A stretch of 64,000 nt of DNA, taken from assembly GCA_003327425.1 (NCBI GenBank), contig QOQW01000027.1, positions 1 to 64,000 on the forward strand, given 5' to 3'. The notes below the pieces were generated by a model. The model had not been told where the DNA came from. It saw only the letters and a program-made list of their open reading frames with translations, and ran no database searches. The position numbers and the translations under genes were made by a program. The stretch is from Candidatus Ozemibacter sibiricus. GTDB taxonomy: Bacteria > Muiribacteriota > Ozemobacteria > Ozemobacterales > Ozemobacteraceae. Shown one piece after another: positions 43,991 to 52,930 of the stretch (position 1 is its first letter; each line of letters starts with the position of its first letter).

Positions 43991-45181
43991 TCAGAGCATT
44001 CCCAGGCTGAGCCAGAACTGATGTCCGGGGGACACCGCGAAAGGAGTCTCATCGGGCCAGACCACCTGATAGATCTGGCTCGCGTAGGGCAGATGGAAGA
44101 ACCGCTGCCGCACTCGGGCCATCGGATGCGCGGCCGGCACTCCCCAGGCCGCGAACACGGCCCCCTGCCCGCGGGCCTGCGCCAACGCCGCATCGAGCAG
44201 GGCCACGACGGCCCGCGTCTCCCCGGGGCGGGCGGTCCAGGGGTCGAGCAGCCGGTAGGGGATGTCCTGGTCGGGGGCGGGCAGGCCGAGCACCGCCCGC
44301 CCCAACCGCCACAGATGCCCCCACCAGCCTTCGCCGCCCGCCAGCCGGATCGGCTTGACGGGCGATTGGTCCCATAAGGCGAAGGCGGCCACCAGCCGGC
44401 CCGCCCGCCATGCTCCCAGAAACCCGGTCACGGGCAGGTCCGGCAGGGGTTCCGGCCCAGACGCCAGCACCGGCAGGCCATCGTGCCAGGCCGCCCCGGC
44501 GGCCCACAGCTCATCGAGGGCGGGGCGATCGGCCGGGGTCAGCGCCCGGATCTCCAGATCGGCCACGCGCGGCGAGGGGCGGGCGCGGCGCGGCCAGCGG
44601 GCATTCGGTCCTCGCAGCGGGAAGAGCACGGTCTGATAGGAACACAGCGGCAGATAGCGCGGCAGCGGCCCCCGGCCATCCTGGTTCTCGAGGAGGGCGC
44701 GGGCCGTCTGGTTGCCGCTCAGAATGGCAGTGAACGTGGCCGCCACCGGCTCCCGTTCGGCCTCCCGCCGGAAGGCCCGGAACCCGCGCGCCAGGGTCGT
44801 CCCCCCCCGCCACCGCGGGTGGATGCGGAGATGGTGGAAATAGGCCACCCGCCGCGGCTCGCCGTTCAGCCAGACGTGGCGTTGCGAGCGGATGCCCAGA
44901 GCCCCCAGGCGGACGACTTCCCTATCGCGGCCGCAGCCCTGGTCGTGGTCGGGCAGGAAGACGACCTGATGGCGCTCGCCCCAGGTCGGCAGGGCGGCGG
45001 CGAACGTCGGCGCGGTGCGGAACTCCAGCTCGATGGCCCCTCCCTGCATCTGGCAGACGCGGTCGAGATCGCGAATGGCCGCATCGAGCCCGGCGGGCAG
45101 GGACGGCCGCCCGCCGGGCTTCGACCCGCCCGCCGGAGCAAGCTCGCCCACGGTCACCGTCTGGAAGGGCACCAGGGACAT
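43991..45181 (-). CDS. GNAT-family acyltransferase, probable tandem-domain
   Basis: This 396-residue protein has an N-terminal half with a GNAT fold: strand RVAYFHHLRIHPRWRGGTTLARGF carries the acetyl-CoA pyrophosphate loop (RxxGx-type, here RWRGGT), followed by ATFTAILSGNQTARALLE. The C-terminal half (about 215-396, beginning LEIRALTPADRPALDELW) looks like a second, weaker GNAT domain. It lies six bases downstream of the radical SAM gene with AAGGAG inside that gene's end. The acyl acceptor is unknown; context suggests the product of the radical SAM enzyme or a substrate of the GH3 enzyme. Confidence 0.78.
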   Translation of the reverse strand: MSLVPFQTVTVGELAPAGGSKPGGRPSLPAGLDAAIRDLDRVCQMQGGAIELEFRTAPTFAAALPTWGERHQVVFLPDHDQGCGRDREVVRLGALGIRSQRHVWLNGEPRRVAYFHHLRIHPRWRGGTTLARGFRAFRREAEREPVAATFTAILSGNQTARALLENQDGRGPLPRYLPLCSYQTVLFPLRGPNARWPRRARPSPRVADLEIRALTPADRPALDELWAAGAAWHDGLPVLASGPEPLPDLPVTGFLGAWRAGRLVAAFALWDQSPVKPIRLAGGEGWWGHLWRLGRAVLGLPAPDQDIPYRLLDPWTARPGETRAVVALLDAALAQARGQGAVFAAWGVPAAHPMARVRQRFFHLPYASQIYQVVWPDETPFAVSPGHQFWLSLGML

Positions 45182-45187
45182 CGGCCT

Positions 45188-46531
45188 TCAGGCTCCTTTG
45201 ACGATGGGGTCGACGAACCCGAGGGGCAGGCCGAACTTCTCTTCCACTTCGCGGCGCCCGAGGTAGTTCTGGGTCAGGAACAGACCGAACACGGCCAGGG
45301 AGCGGGCATTGGTCTGCAGATCGAGCCCCCGGTGCAGGATCGACCGCCACGAATAGAATTTGCGGCGGTACCGTCGGCACAGCTCGGCAACCTGGGGCGC
45401 CGTCATCGGCCGCGGATGGAAGGCGACCTGGCCGAACCGGAACGCGGGATCGAGCCACCAGGCCGGCGAGACCAGGCGGCCTTCGGCCTGCAATCTCGCG
45501 TAGAGCGGCGTGCCGGGGAAGGGGACGACATGGTTGAAGGCGGTCAGGAAGAAACGATGCTTCCGGATGAAGGACATCGCTTCGCGGAACGAGGCCGGGT
45601 CATCGCCATCCATGCCGAACATCAGGGTGGCGTAGACGCAGATGCCGTGCTGCCGCAACAGGGCGAGCGCCGCGTCGTAGCGTTCGGGACCGCCATTGCA
45701 GCGTTTGTTGAGCCGGACCAGGGTGTCTGGACGCAGGGACTCGAAGCCGATCAGCACCCCCATGCAGCCCGCCTCGGCCATGGCTTTCACCAGCCGCGGA
45801 TTGGCGGCGGCATCGACGCTGATCTGACTGACCCAGTTGACACCCAGCGGCTTGAACGCTGCGCAGAGGGCGAAGGCGGCCTCTTCGCTGGCGGCGATGT
45901 TGTCGTCGATCAGAAAGACCGTCTTGTTCCCGGCCGCCCGCACTTCGACCGCCACCTCGGCCGGCGGCCGGAAGCGATGAGTGGCTTTGTAGAAGGCGGT
46001 GATCGAGCAGAAGCTGCAGGCATGCCGGCAGCCCCGCGAGAACTCGACCAGGGTCAGCGGCAGGTAGGGCTTGCCAGCGTAGACGCGCCGGTCGACCTTC
46101 AAGCCGGCCAGATCGGTGGTGCGCTCGCTGCGGTAGACGGGCTGCAGGCGCCCGGCCTTGGCGTCGGCCAGCACGGTGGCCCAGACCGGCTCGGCCTCGC
46201 CGATGACCACCGCATCAGCATGCTGCCGCACCTCGTCGGGCAGCAGGGTGGCATGGTAGCCGCCCATCACCACCCGCACCCCTCGCCGACGGAATTCCGC
46301 CGCGATCTGGTAGGCCCGGCGGGCCGTGTAGGTTTCGACCGTGATGGCGACCAGATCGGTGGGCCGGTCGTAGTCGAGCGGTTCGACTCGATCGTCCTGG
46401 ATCTCGGGCGTCCAGTCGGAGGGCGTCAGACCGGCCAGCAGCGCCAGCACCAGCGGCTCCATCTGCCAGGTCGTGATATAGCGCTGACCGGGCTTGCGCC
46501 CGATCGATGGCATGATCAGCGTGACCTTCAT
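45188..46531 (-). CDS. B12-binding-domain radical SAM protein
   Basis: This 447-residue protein has an N-terminal Rossmann-like domain of the cobalamin-binding type (VAITVETYTARRAYQIAAEF, VVMGGYHATLLPDE, AVVIGEAE) and then a radical SAM barrel with C168, C172 and C175 in SRGCRHACSFC and the later FLIDDNI, IGFESL and LMFGMDGDD strands. The classical DxHxxG cobalamin motif is not evident. Relatives include HpnJ/HpnH- and BchE-type enzymes and many orphan lipid- or pigment-modifying proteins. It is a close paralogue of 48319-49689 on the opposite strand. It heads, or follows the secreted-protein gene in, a minus-strand operon with the GNAT genes. Confidence 0.9.
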   Translation of the reverse strand: MKVTLIMPSIGRKPGQRYITTWQMEPLVLALLAGLTPSDWTPEIQDDRVEPLDYDRPTDLVAITVETYTARRAYQIAAEFRRRGVRVVMGGYHATLLPDEVRQHADAVVIGEAEPVWATVLADAKAGRLQPVYRSERTTDLAGLKVDRRVYAGKPYLPLTLVEFSRGCRHACSFCSITAFYKATHRFRPPAEVAVEVRAAGNKTVFLIDDNIAASEEAAFALCAAFKPLGVNWVSQISVDAAANPRLVKAMAEAGCMGVLIGFESLRPDTLVRLNKRCNGGPERYDAALALLRQHGICVYATLMFGMDGDDPASFREAMSFIRKHRFFLTAFNHVVPFPGTPLYARLQAEGRLVSPAWWLDPAFRFGQVAFHPRPMTAPQVAELCRRYRRKFYSWRSILHRGLDLQTNARSLAVFGLFLTQNYLGRREVEEKFGLPLGFVDPIVKGA

Positions 46532-46580
46532 CGCCCCCCGCCTTCCCGTTCATCGCCTTGGTCGGCGCCCGCGCGAGCGG

Positions 46581-47942
46581 TCAGAGATTGTATTTGCCGC
46601 GACCGGAGAAGATGTACAGCTGCCGGCCATCGGGCGACTGCTCGAAGGACATCTCCTCGAGGACGGGCGTGAAGGGCAAGCCCTTGCGCATGTTCTCGGA
46701 GGCGGCCTTCAAGAAGAAGTTGATGCCCTGCTCGCCGACGAAGCGGGTCAGGTCGGAGGCGAGGCCGTCATCGACCACCAGCAGCACTTCCGAGAAGGCC
46801 ACGTGGCCATCCTTGGGCTTCAGGGTGCCGATGGCCTTTACCGAGACCAGACCGGTGACATCGGTTCCCTGCAGGAAGATCAGATTCCTGGCCGCCAGGT
46901 TCTTGATCTCGATGAAGCCATCCTGCACGGCCGTCTTGGCATTGAGCACCTGGAACCGGTCGTCCCCTTCCAGCGCTTTCAGCACCTCGGGAATGCCTGA
47001 GGGCTTCTTGAATTCCATCTTGAAGCTCTGGCCGGGCATGAACGACCCCATCTCGTAGGATGTGCTCTGGTTGGCGTGGGGAACGACGTTGAGCTGCTCG
47101 TCGTCCTGCACGACCCGGTAGCGCTTGAAATGGGTGTCGCCCAGCACCTCGGCCACCTCGGAGGGATTGCTGTCATCGAGGGCTGCCAACGGCACGCCGA
47201 CGAAATCCAGTTCGCCCTCGCGCACGGCGAAGCCGGTGGGCGCGATGAAGTTCTTGACCGCGATGTGCAGGTCGAACTGGTCGCCGGACTTGAGCGAGAC
47301 CTGGACATTCATCTCGCCGGGGTCGGTGACCACCGTCTTGATCTTGGCCAGCAGATTGGCCGCCCGACTGCCGGTCAACCTGGCGGGCTGGCCCTGCTCG
47401 TCGGTGACTTCGAGCGTGATCCGCTGATCGAGCGGCTTCTGCGCCAGCTTCTGGCGCATCGCCTCGATCTTGGCGAGCCGAGCCTTGCGCTTGGCGGTAA
47501 GAGCCTGGGCATCGACCGTATCGTCATCCGGCAAACTGGGATCGAGGTAGCGTTCGATGGCCTGGGTCATCTCATCGATGCGCTTGATGGTCTCGGGATC
47601 GGTGATCTCCTGCTGGGTCTTGGTGAAGGTCAACCGCTTCTGGGCTCGAGAGAGGGCGACCTCGAACATGGCCCGAGCCGCCTTGCGGGCTTTCATCTGA
47701 TGGGCGGCGGCCAGGAGTTTCTGGAAGGGGGAGATATCGAGATCTTTCTCGAGCCGCTCGCGCAACTCGTTGTCGAGTTCGTTGACCTTCTCCTGGAACA
47801 CCGGATCGTTGACGCCTTTGGTGCCTGCCGAATAGGCGGTGATCATCTCGGCGATCCGCTCATCGATATCGGCCTGAGCCGGCAGAGAGAGAACGAACAT
47901 CAGGAAGACGATCCCCGCAACCAGAAGCCAACGATAGTACAT
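46581..47942 (-). CDS. Secreted protein of unknown function
   Basis: This 453-residue protein has a signal peptide (residues 1-24, ending LPAQA). An N-terminal helical region (about 25-180) is rich in charged residues. The C-terminal half is beta-rich (about 200-450; phrases such as MNVQVSLKSGDQFDLHIAVKN and SYEMGSFMPGQSFKMEF). It has no Cys in the mature part and no catalytic motif. GGAAGGAGAG precedes the ATG, and an extended -10 lies at 47975-47983. It is followed after 49 bases by the radical SAM gene on the same strand. Confidence 0.75.
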   Translation of the reverse strand: MYYRWLLVAGIVFLMFVLSLPAQADIDERIAEMITAYSAGTKGVNDPVFQEKVNELDNELRERLEKDLDISPFQKLLAAAHQMKARKAARAMFEVALSRAQKRLTFTKTQQEITDPETIKRIDEMTQAIERYLDPSLPDDDTVDAQALTAKRKARLAKIEAMRQKLAQKPLDQRITLEVTDEQGQPARLTGSRAANLLAKIKTVVTDPGEMNVQVSLKSGDQFDLHIAVKNFIAPTGFAVREGELDFVGVPLAALDDSNPSEVAEVLGDTHFKRYRVVQDDEQLNVVPHANQSTSYEMGSFMPGQSFKMEFKKPSGIPEVLKALEGDDRFQVLNAKTAVQDGFIEIKNLAARNLIFLQGTDVTGLVSVKAIGTLKPKDGHVAFSEVLLVVDDGLASDLTRFVGEQGINFFLKAASENMRKGLPFTPVLEEMSFEQSPDGRQLYIFSGRGKYNL

Positions 47943-47974
47943 GGCTCTCTCCTTCCATAGGGGCGTTGCTTACA

Positions 47975-47983
47975 AGTCTAGCA
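47975..47983 (-). promoter_or_regulatory. Extended -10 promoter of the leftward operon
   Basis: Minus-strand TGC followed by TAGACT, giving a leader of about 25-30 bases with an AAGGAGAG ribosome site before 47942. There is no -35. Confidence 0.5.
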
Positions 47984-48303
47984 TACCTCCCAAGAGGAGG
48001 GGACGAAGGTCTGCCCCACCCCCTGAAATGGTGTTCGAGAGCTTGACATCGAAAACGGCAACGATGTGACAAAGCGGTCTCATTTCCACTCACCAAGCGG
48101 CATCGTGCTCTCGACCTTCTCTCTCCTGCCCGATCATGCACGCTCCGGTCGCAGTCCGGACCGGATATCATGGGGTAGGGCCAGTCGGCTCTTGTTTTCG
48201 ACCGAGAGAAACCCGCATGCGGCAACGACCGCCGCACCGAGGAGGCGACCGCGCCTCAGGCCCGGCCATCTTTGTCCACACCTGCATGGCCGAAAGCAGT
48301 TTT

Positions 48304-48312
48304 TGATAGAAT
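48304..48312 (+). promoter_or_regulatory. Extended -10 promoter, six bases before a GTG start
   Basis: TGA followed by TAGAAT, then six bases and GTG 48319. There is no Shine-Dalgarno site. The geometry is the same as at 17965-17980 and suggests a leaderless mRNA. Confidence 0.5.
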
Positions 48313-48318
48313 GACCCC

Positions 48319-49689
48319 GTGCCACCCGCTACCCACCAGCGCCCGCGGTCGATCGCGCTGATCAAACCGACGATCGGGGAACGGCATGGGCGCCCCTACC
48401 GGACACCCGCCGTCCTCGAACCGCTCGTCTTTGCCGTGCTGGCCGCCAGCACCCCGCCGGGGTTCGAGCTGGCCTTTTTCGACGAACGCCTGGAAGAGGT
48501 GCCGTATGACGGCGGGTTCGACCTGGTCGCCTTGTCGGTCGAGACCTATACCGCCCGGCGAGCCTACCAGATCGCCACCGCTTTCCGGCAACGGGGCGTG
48601 CCCGTGGTGCTGGGCGGGTTCCATCCTACGCTGCTGCCCGAAGAAGCGGCCGCGTATGCCGACGCTGTGGCGATCGGCGAGGTCGAATCGACCTGGCCCC
48701 GCCTGCTCGCCGACTTCGCCGCCGGCCGCCTGCAGCCGGTCTACCGGGCCGACGACCCCGGCGGCCCCGCCAGCCCACCGTTCGCCACCGATCGGCGCTT
48801 GTTCGCCGGCAAGGGCTACCTGCCCGTCTCGCTGGTCGAAACCAGCCGCGGCTGCCGCCACGCCTGCCATTTCTGCTCGGTCCGACGGTTCTACCGGGCG
48901 GCCATCTTCCATCGCCCGCTGGCCGAGGTGGTACGCGAGATCGAAGGTCTGGGGCGCCGGGTGGTCTTCTTCGTGGACGATAACATCATCGCCGATCCGG
49001 CGCGCGCTCGCGAGCTGTTCCAGGCGATTCGCCCCCTCGGCCTCCGGTGGGGCAGCCAGGCCAGCCTGCAGACCGCCGCCGACCCCGAATTCCTCGATCT
49101 GATGGTCGAGAGCGGTTGTCTCGCCCTGATCATCGGCCTGGAATCGATCTTCCCCGACAGCCTCCGCCAGATGGGCAAAGCCTGGCACGCCCGGCTGGGC
49201 TCGCTCGAACACCTGCTCGACCAGTTCCGGCGGCGTGGCATCCTGATCTACGCCTCCTTCGTCTTCGGATTCGACGCCGATACCCCGGCGCGCATCCGGG
49301 AAACCGTCGAGTTCGCCCTGGCGCAACGGCTGTTCATGGCCAATTTCAACATGCTGATCCCGTATCCCGGCACCCGGATCTACGACGAGCTGGCCCGCGA
49401 GGGCCGCCTGCTCGCGCCGCGCTGGTGGCTGTCCCCTGCTCAGCGCTGGGACCGACCGCTGTTCCGCCCTCGCGGCATGAGCCCCGACGAACTGGCCGCG
49501 GCGGTCACCGAGGCCCGCCGCCGGTTCGCCAGCCTGAGCAGCCTGTTCCAGCGCGCCCTCGATCCGCAGGCCAACTTCGCCGATCCCCTCCGCGGGCTGA
49601 TCTACCTGGCCGCCAACCTGATCTCCCGCCGCGACATCGGGCGCAAAACCGGTCTGCGCCTGGGCTTCTCCGGGGAAGGCCCGCCCTGA
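48319..49689 (+). CDS. B12-binding-domain radical SAM protein (paralogue of 45188-46531)
   Basis: This 456-residue protein has the same architecture and phrasing as the leftward enzyme: SVETYTARRAYQIATAF, LGGFHPTLLPEEA, then SRGCRHACHFC with C179, C183 and C186, VFFVDDNIIAD, IGLESI and FVFGFDADTPA. The C-terminal third (YPGTRIYDELAREGRLL) also aligns. Two diverged copies on either side of one promoter region suggest a duplication followed by specialisation, for example two steps on one substrate. The start is GTG, probably leaderless. Confidence 0.9.
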   Translation: MPPATHQRPRSIALIKPTIGERHGRPYRTPAVLEPLVFAVLAASTPPGFELAFFDERLEEVPYDGGFDLVALSVETYTARRAYQIATAFRQRGVPVVLGGFHPTLLPEEAAAYADAVAIGEVESTWPRLLADFAAGRLQPVYRADDPGGPASPPFATDRRLFAGKGYLPVSLVETSRGCRHACHFCSVRRFYRAAIFHRPLAEVVREIEGLGRRVVFFVDDNIIADPARARELFQAIRPLGLRWGSQASLQTAADPEFLDLMVESGCLALIIGLESIFPDSLRQMGKAWHARLGSLEHLLDQFRRRGILIYASFVFGFDADTPARIRETVEFALAQRLFMANFNMLIPYPGTRIYDELAREGRLLAPRWWLSPAQRWDRPLFRPRGMSPDELAAAVTEARRRFASLSSLFQRALDPQANFADPLRGLIYLAANLISRRDIGRKTGLRLGFSGEGPP

Positions 49690-49700
49690 CGCCCACCGCC

Positions 49701-50012
49701 ATGGGCCCCTGGAAAGAAGTCCCTGTTCCCCTGGCGAACGTTTTGGGCACGGTCCTGAACGTGAATGTCATTCGGCAAGGGTGGGAAGCAGACGTCATGG
49801 CCGTGCTCGCACTCAATCCGGAGTGGCCTGCCTTGTTCGAGAGCCAGCTCCGGGAAGCGATCGTTTCGCATGCCATCTGTCCCGACCTGTTTCGGCGATT
49901 GACCCTGGAGACACGCATCTTCACGCAAGAAGACGTGGATTGGCGATTGCGGGAACTCTGGCAGGCCGTCTATGGCACTCCATTGGTCGAAGAAATGGCC
50001 GATGACCCGTGA
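49701..50012 (+). CDS. Small hypothetical protein downstream of the radical SAM gene
   Basis: This 103-residue acidic soluble protein has helical predictions and a conserved-looking core (VLNVNVIRQGWEADVMAVLAL, DLFRRLTLETRIFTQEDVDW). It starts 11 bases after the radical SAM stop. No Shine-Dalgarno site is obvious, so translation may depend on coupling. Not recognised. Confidence 0.5.
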   Translation: MGPWKEVPVPLANVLGTVLNVNVIRQGWEADVMAVLALNPEWPALFESQLREAIVSHAICPDLFRRLTLETRIFTQEDVDWRLRELWQAVYGTPLVEEMADDP

Positions 50013-50208
50013 CCAGCAGCGAAGCGGAAAACATCGCCTGGTGAGCATCAACGATGACATGGACCAGCCTCTCTTTCCTCTCGTGAAGAACCTCCCCCGC
50101 CGGGAGAAGATCCTCGACGAAGAACTGGGCGTGTCGTGGCCCGGCTTCGGCCCGAAGAAAGAAGATGATGCCTGCCCGTATTGCCCCAGGCCCGGCTCCA
50201 GGCCATGA
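50002..50208 (+). CDS. Possible very small protein with CxxC
   Basis: A 68-residue frame overlapping the end of the preceding gene by 11 bases. A shorter reading begins at GTG 50041. The segment LFPLVKNLPRREKILDEELG and the final CPYC look more like protein than chance, but there is no ribosome site and no known family. Confidence 0.3.
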   Translation: MTRDQQRSGKHRLVSINDDMDQPLFPLVKNLPRREKILDEELGVSWPGFGPKKEDDACPYCPRPGSRP

Positions 50209-50722
50209 AAGGCCAGCATGATTGAGGCCCATCCTTAGCTTTTCCATTTTATTCATGGCAACCAGCCATGCGCCTCGACCCATCATTGATGAGGTGGTCG
50301 GTCGGATTTTTCCAATCCCGCTCCCGTCGCCGTCGTCCACCCCAAAAGCAGGGCCGCCCTCCTCTTTGTGATCAAAGCCAGCGTCCCATCGCCCGTCGTT
50401 CCCATCGATGCCGCGAAGAAAGGGTGGGAAGGTTCGCTGAAATTGATGAGAAGGCCAGATACCGAAGCATGATTGAAATGGAAAAGCAAGCCTGGAATTC
50501 GGCGCGTCGGGCGCAGGTTTTCAGGCAGCCACCCGGCTGGCCCTGGCCAAACCATGATCATTCCACGACTTTCGGCTGGCCCGAAACTTGCTTTCTTCCC
50601 ATCGGACTTTGCGGAGAGCCCGATCGGCCATGACCTGTAACGAATGCTCCGGGCCACGCGTATACCCCGCAAGTTCTGGCACGACTCGACAAGCCAACAT
50701 AAGTAGGAAGAAAGGAGTACCC
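50209..50722. other. 514-base gap with a possible decayed reading frame
   Basis: No convincing gene. One plus-strand stretch is open for 59 codons (50293-50472) with a coding-like phrase (LLFVIKASVPSPVVPIDAAK) but no usable start, so it may be a gene remnant. The region is less GC-rich than its surroundings. Confidence 0.3.
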
Positions 50723-51628
50723 ATGGTTCGCACGTCGTTCGGATTGGTTCTGGTCCTGGCCCTGGTCACTGTCCCCGCCTGGTCCTTTGATCGCGCCGAT
50801 GATCCCCTGACACCTCTGCAGGCCACGATCCACCAGCTCATCGCCGCCTCCTGGCAGGCGACCGACGAGGCGCTGACCGCCAGCCACGACGTCGCCGGCC
50901 CCGATCGTGACGCCGCCGCCGAGACCGACCGCCTGGTGCGCGACCTCGGTCGCCGATTGACCGACGCCCTCGAGGCCGGCAACCGGCAGCCCCTCGAAGC
51001 GTTCCGCGACGAATACCTCGCCCTCGATCCGGCCGGCCGGGCCGCCCTCTTCCCGGTGCTCGACCAGGTGCGGGCCTCCCAGCTCCAGGCCCTGCGCCCC
51101 GCCGTCAGCGAGACCCAGATGCGTGAATACTTTCCCGGCTACGGCCACACCGAATACGGGTACAAATACCGCAAGGGCCGCGAAGTCTCCCGCGAACATA
51201 AAGGGTTCCGCTGGCAGAGCGAGGAACGGACGATCAACATGAATCTCAACCAGGAGCTGGTGATCAACCTCGACCTGCTCAGCATCTTCCAGGGGTTGGC
51301 CCAGTCCGGGGCCATCAAAGACCTGAAGGTCGGCGAGCCCTATCAGATGACCACCGGCGGCGCCCCCTTCTTCGTCTGCAAGATCAGTTTCACCGCCAAC
51401 AAGACCCTTGTCACCAAGACCAACCGCAAGTACGAGGTCAGCAAGGTCTGGTTCGAACTGTGGCGCGCCAAAGGCATCATCTGGACCACCGGCGACTGGG
51501 AACTGGTGGGCCAGACCTACGTCATCATGCAGGAGCCCACCGGTGACGACGTCGTGACCGGCGTCAACCGCGTGCTCGATCAGCCGCTCCAAGTCGGCCA
51601 GCCCGCCTTCGCCAAAGTCGAGCCCTGA
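50723..51628 (+). CDS. Secreted protein of unknown function
   Basis: This 301-residue protein has a signal peptide (residues 1-20, ending VPAWSF) and a helical N-terminal half (about 30-130). A second half contains GYGHTEYGYKYRKGREVSRE, INMNLNQELVINLDLL and YEVSKVWFELWRAKG. AAAGGAG at 50711-50717, five bases before the ATG, fixes the start. It has one Cys and no recognised motif. It is followed by another exported-protein gene after 80 bases, and the two may share a transcript. Confidence 0.75.
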   Translation: MVRTSFGLVLVLALVTVPAWSFDRADDPLTPLQATIHQLIAASWQATDEALTASHDVAGPDRDAAAETDRLVRDLGRRLTDALEAGNRQPLEAFRDEYLALDPAGRAALFPVLDQVRASQLQALRPAVSETQMREYFPGYGHTEYGYKYRKGREVSREHKGFRWQSEERTINMNLNQELVINLDLLSIFQGLAQSGAIKDLKVGEPYQMTTGGAPFFVCKISFTANKTLVTKTNRKYEVSKVWFELWRAKGIIWTTGDWELVGQTYVIMQEPTGDDVVTGVNRVLDQPLQVGQPAFAKVEP

Positions 51629-51708
51629 CCCACGGCCACCCGCCCCGACCCTGACCGGCGCGGAGTTCGCATCGGTCGGCGGGCGGGGCGCCGCCGGGAG
51701 GACTTCCC

Positions 51709-52641
51709 ATGCAACTACCCAGATTCATCATGTTCGGTCATCTGCGCTGGCTTCCCGCCGCCCATTCCGCTCTGCCGATCAGATGGTCAGCCACGGCCGC
51801 CGCCCGCCTGCCCTGGCCCCCCGCTCGTCGCGCGTCCGCCATCCGCCCCCCGGTCTCGCCACTGGCCATCTTCATTCTCCTCTCCGCCCTGATCCTGAAC
51901 GACCCCGTCGCAGCGGCGACGTTCACCGTCGGCTCCACCAGAGTCGAGGTCGAGGTGCGCAATTCCGTCATGCTGCCGATTCCCGATGCCAGGGCCCGCG
52001 GATGGGTGTCCGGCACCACCTTGGTGCTGGAAGCCTGGGCCGCCGGGTATCAGACCGCCCACATCGAGCTGGCCGCCCCCTCCCACCCCGGGGCGATCGT
52101 CCATCATGAGTTCGTGCTCGCCGACACGCCCAAGCGCCTGTCGGCCCGCGATCTCACCGATCACCCACTCCAGTCGGTCCACTTCGAGAAAGGCCAGGAA
52201 GGCTATCCGGCCTCCCAGTACGGCATCACCGCGTTGATCCCGAAGAAATCGTGGCCCCGACCCTCTGCCGCCAATGTCGAGGTCATGGACCTCGCCTGGA
52301 GCATCCCCCTCAAGTCAAGCTGCACCATCGAATCCGAGGGCGAATTCCATCGGGTCAGACTGACCCTGCCCCGTCGCGCCCTCGACCTGACCGGCACCGA
52401 TCTGATCGTCTACTTCAACACCGAGAAGAGCTACCTCCAGGGCGAGATCCTGCGGTGGCTGAAGGCTCTCGAAAAAGTCGAAAAGGTGATCTCGCCACCG
52501 CTGGGTTCGGCCATGGAACTGGCCCGGTTCCTGTTCGGAGCGCTGCCGCGGCCGCAGGTCGAAGCCACCGGCCAGGTGCCCGAGACGCTGCGCCAGCTCT
52601 ACTCTCGCGCCGATCGTTTCGCCGAGCTGCATCGCGACTGA
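51709..52641 (+). CDS. Probable exported protein of unknown function
   Basis: This 310-residue protein has an unusually long N-region (about 45 residues, Arg/Pro-rich) before a hydrophobic core (SPLAIFILLSALIL) and an Ala-rich cleavage region (PVAAATFTV). A beta-rich carboxypeptidase-regulatory-like stretch may follow (IPDARARGWVSGTTLVLEAW), then an alpha/beta region. GGGAGGA six bases before ATG 51709 supports that start despite the long N-region. Not recognised. Confidence 0.65.
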   Translation: MQLPRFIMFGHLRWLPAAHSALPIRWSATAAARLPWPPARRASAIRPPVSPLAIFILLSALILNDPVAAATFTVGSTRVEVEVRNSVMLPIPDARARGWVSGTTLVLEAWAAGYQTAHIELAAPSHPGAIVHHEFVLADTPKRLSARDLTDHPLQSVHFEKGQEGYPASQYGITALIPKKSWPRPSAANVEVMDLAWSIPLKSSCTIESEGEFHRVRLTLPRRALDLTGTDLIVYFNTEKSYLQGEILRWLKALEKVEKVISPPLGSAMELARFLFGALPRPQVEATGQVPETLRQLYSRADRFAELHRD

Positions 52642-52657
52642 GCGAGCGCCGTCCCCT

Positions 52658-52701
52658 CCCCCGCCGTCCTCAAGGTTCGCGTTCCTGGGCGACGGCGGGG
52701 G
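52658..52701 (+). terminator. Terminator-like hairpin
   Basis: CCCCCGCCGTC (52658-52668) pairs perfectly with GACGGCGGGGG (52691-52701), an 11-base GC stem. It lies 17 bases after the stop of 51709-52641. There is no U-tract. Confidence 0.5.
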
Positions 52702-52930
52702 GATGGTCTTGTCGATAGATTCACTCGGGTCCACTCGCCGACGCGCCGCGGTCAGCCGCACTCCTGGCCTGTTCCCGAAAAAGGGGCGGCGGGCGGCCTC
52801 GCACCCGCACCACGACACCCGAGCCTGCCATTCCTGCCGAACAACGAGCGGCCTGCTCTGCAAGCAAGGCGGCCTTCTTTCCGCTCAGGAACGCGGGAGG
52901 TCCGTTCGAACCACGTTGGATCGGCAACGA

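Larger units (their letters stand above)
47943..48318. other. Divergent intergenic region between the two radical SAM transcripts
   Basis: It contains back-to-back extended -10 promoters (47975-47983 minus, 48304-48312 plus). No gene was seen in the centre. This is where a shared regulator of the cluster would bind, but I find no clear dyad. Confidence 0.55.

Noticed and set aside
44483-46672. A 729-codon plus-strand frame antisense to the GNAT and radical SAM genes
   Set aside because: The minus-strand proteins have catalytic motifs; this one is low-complexity Gly/Arg/Gln-rich sequence.
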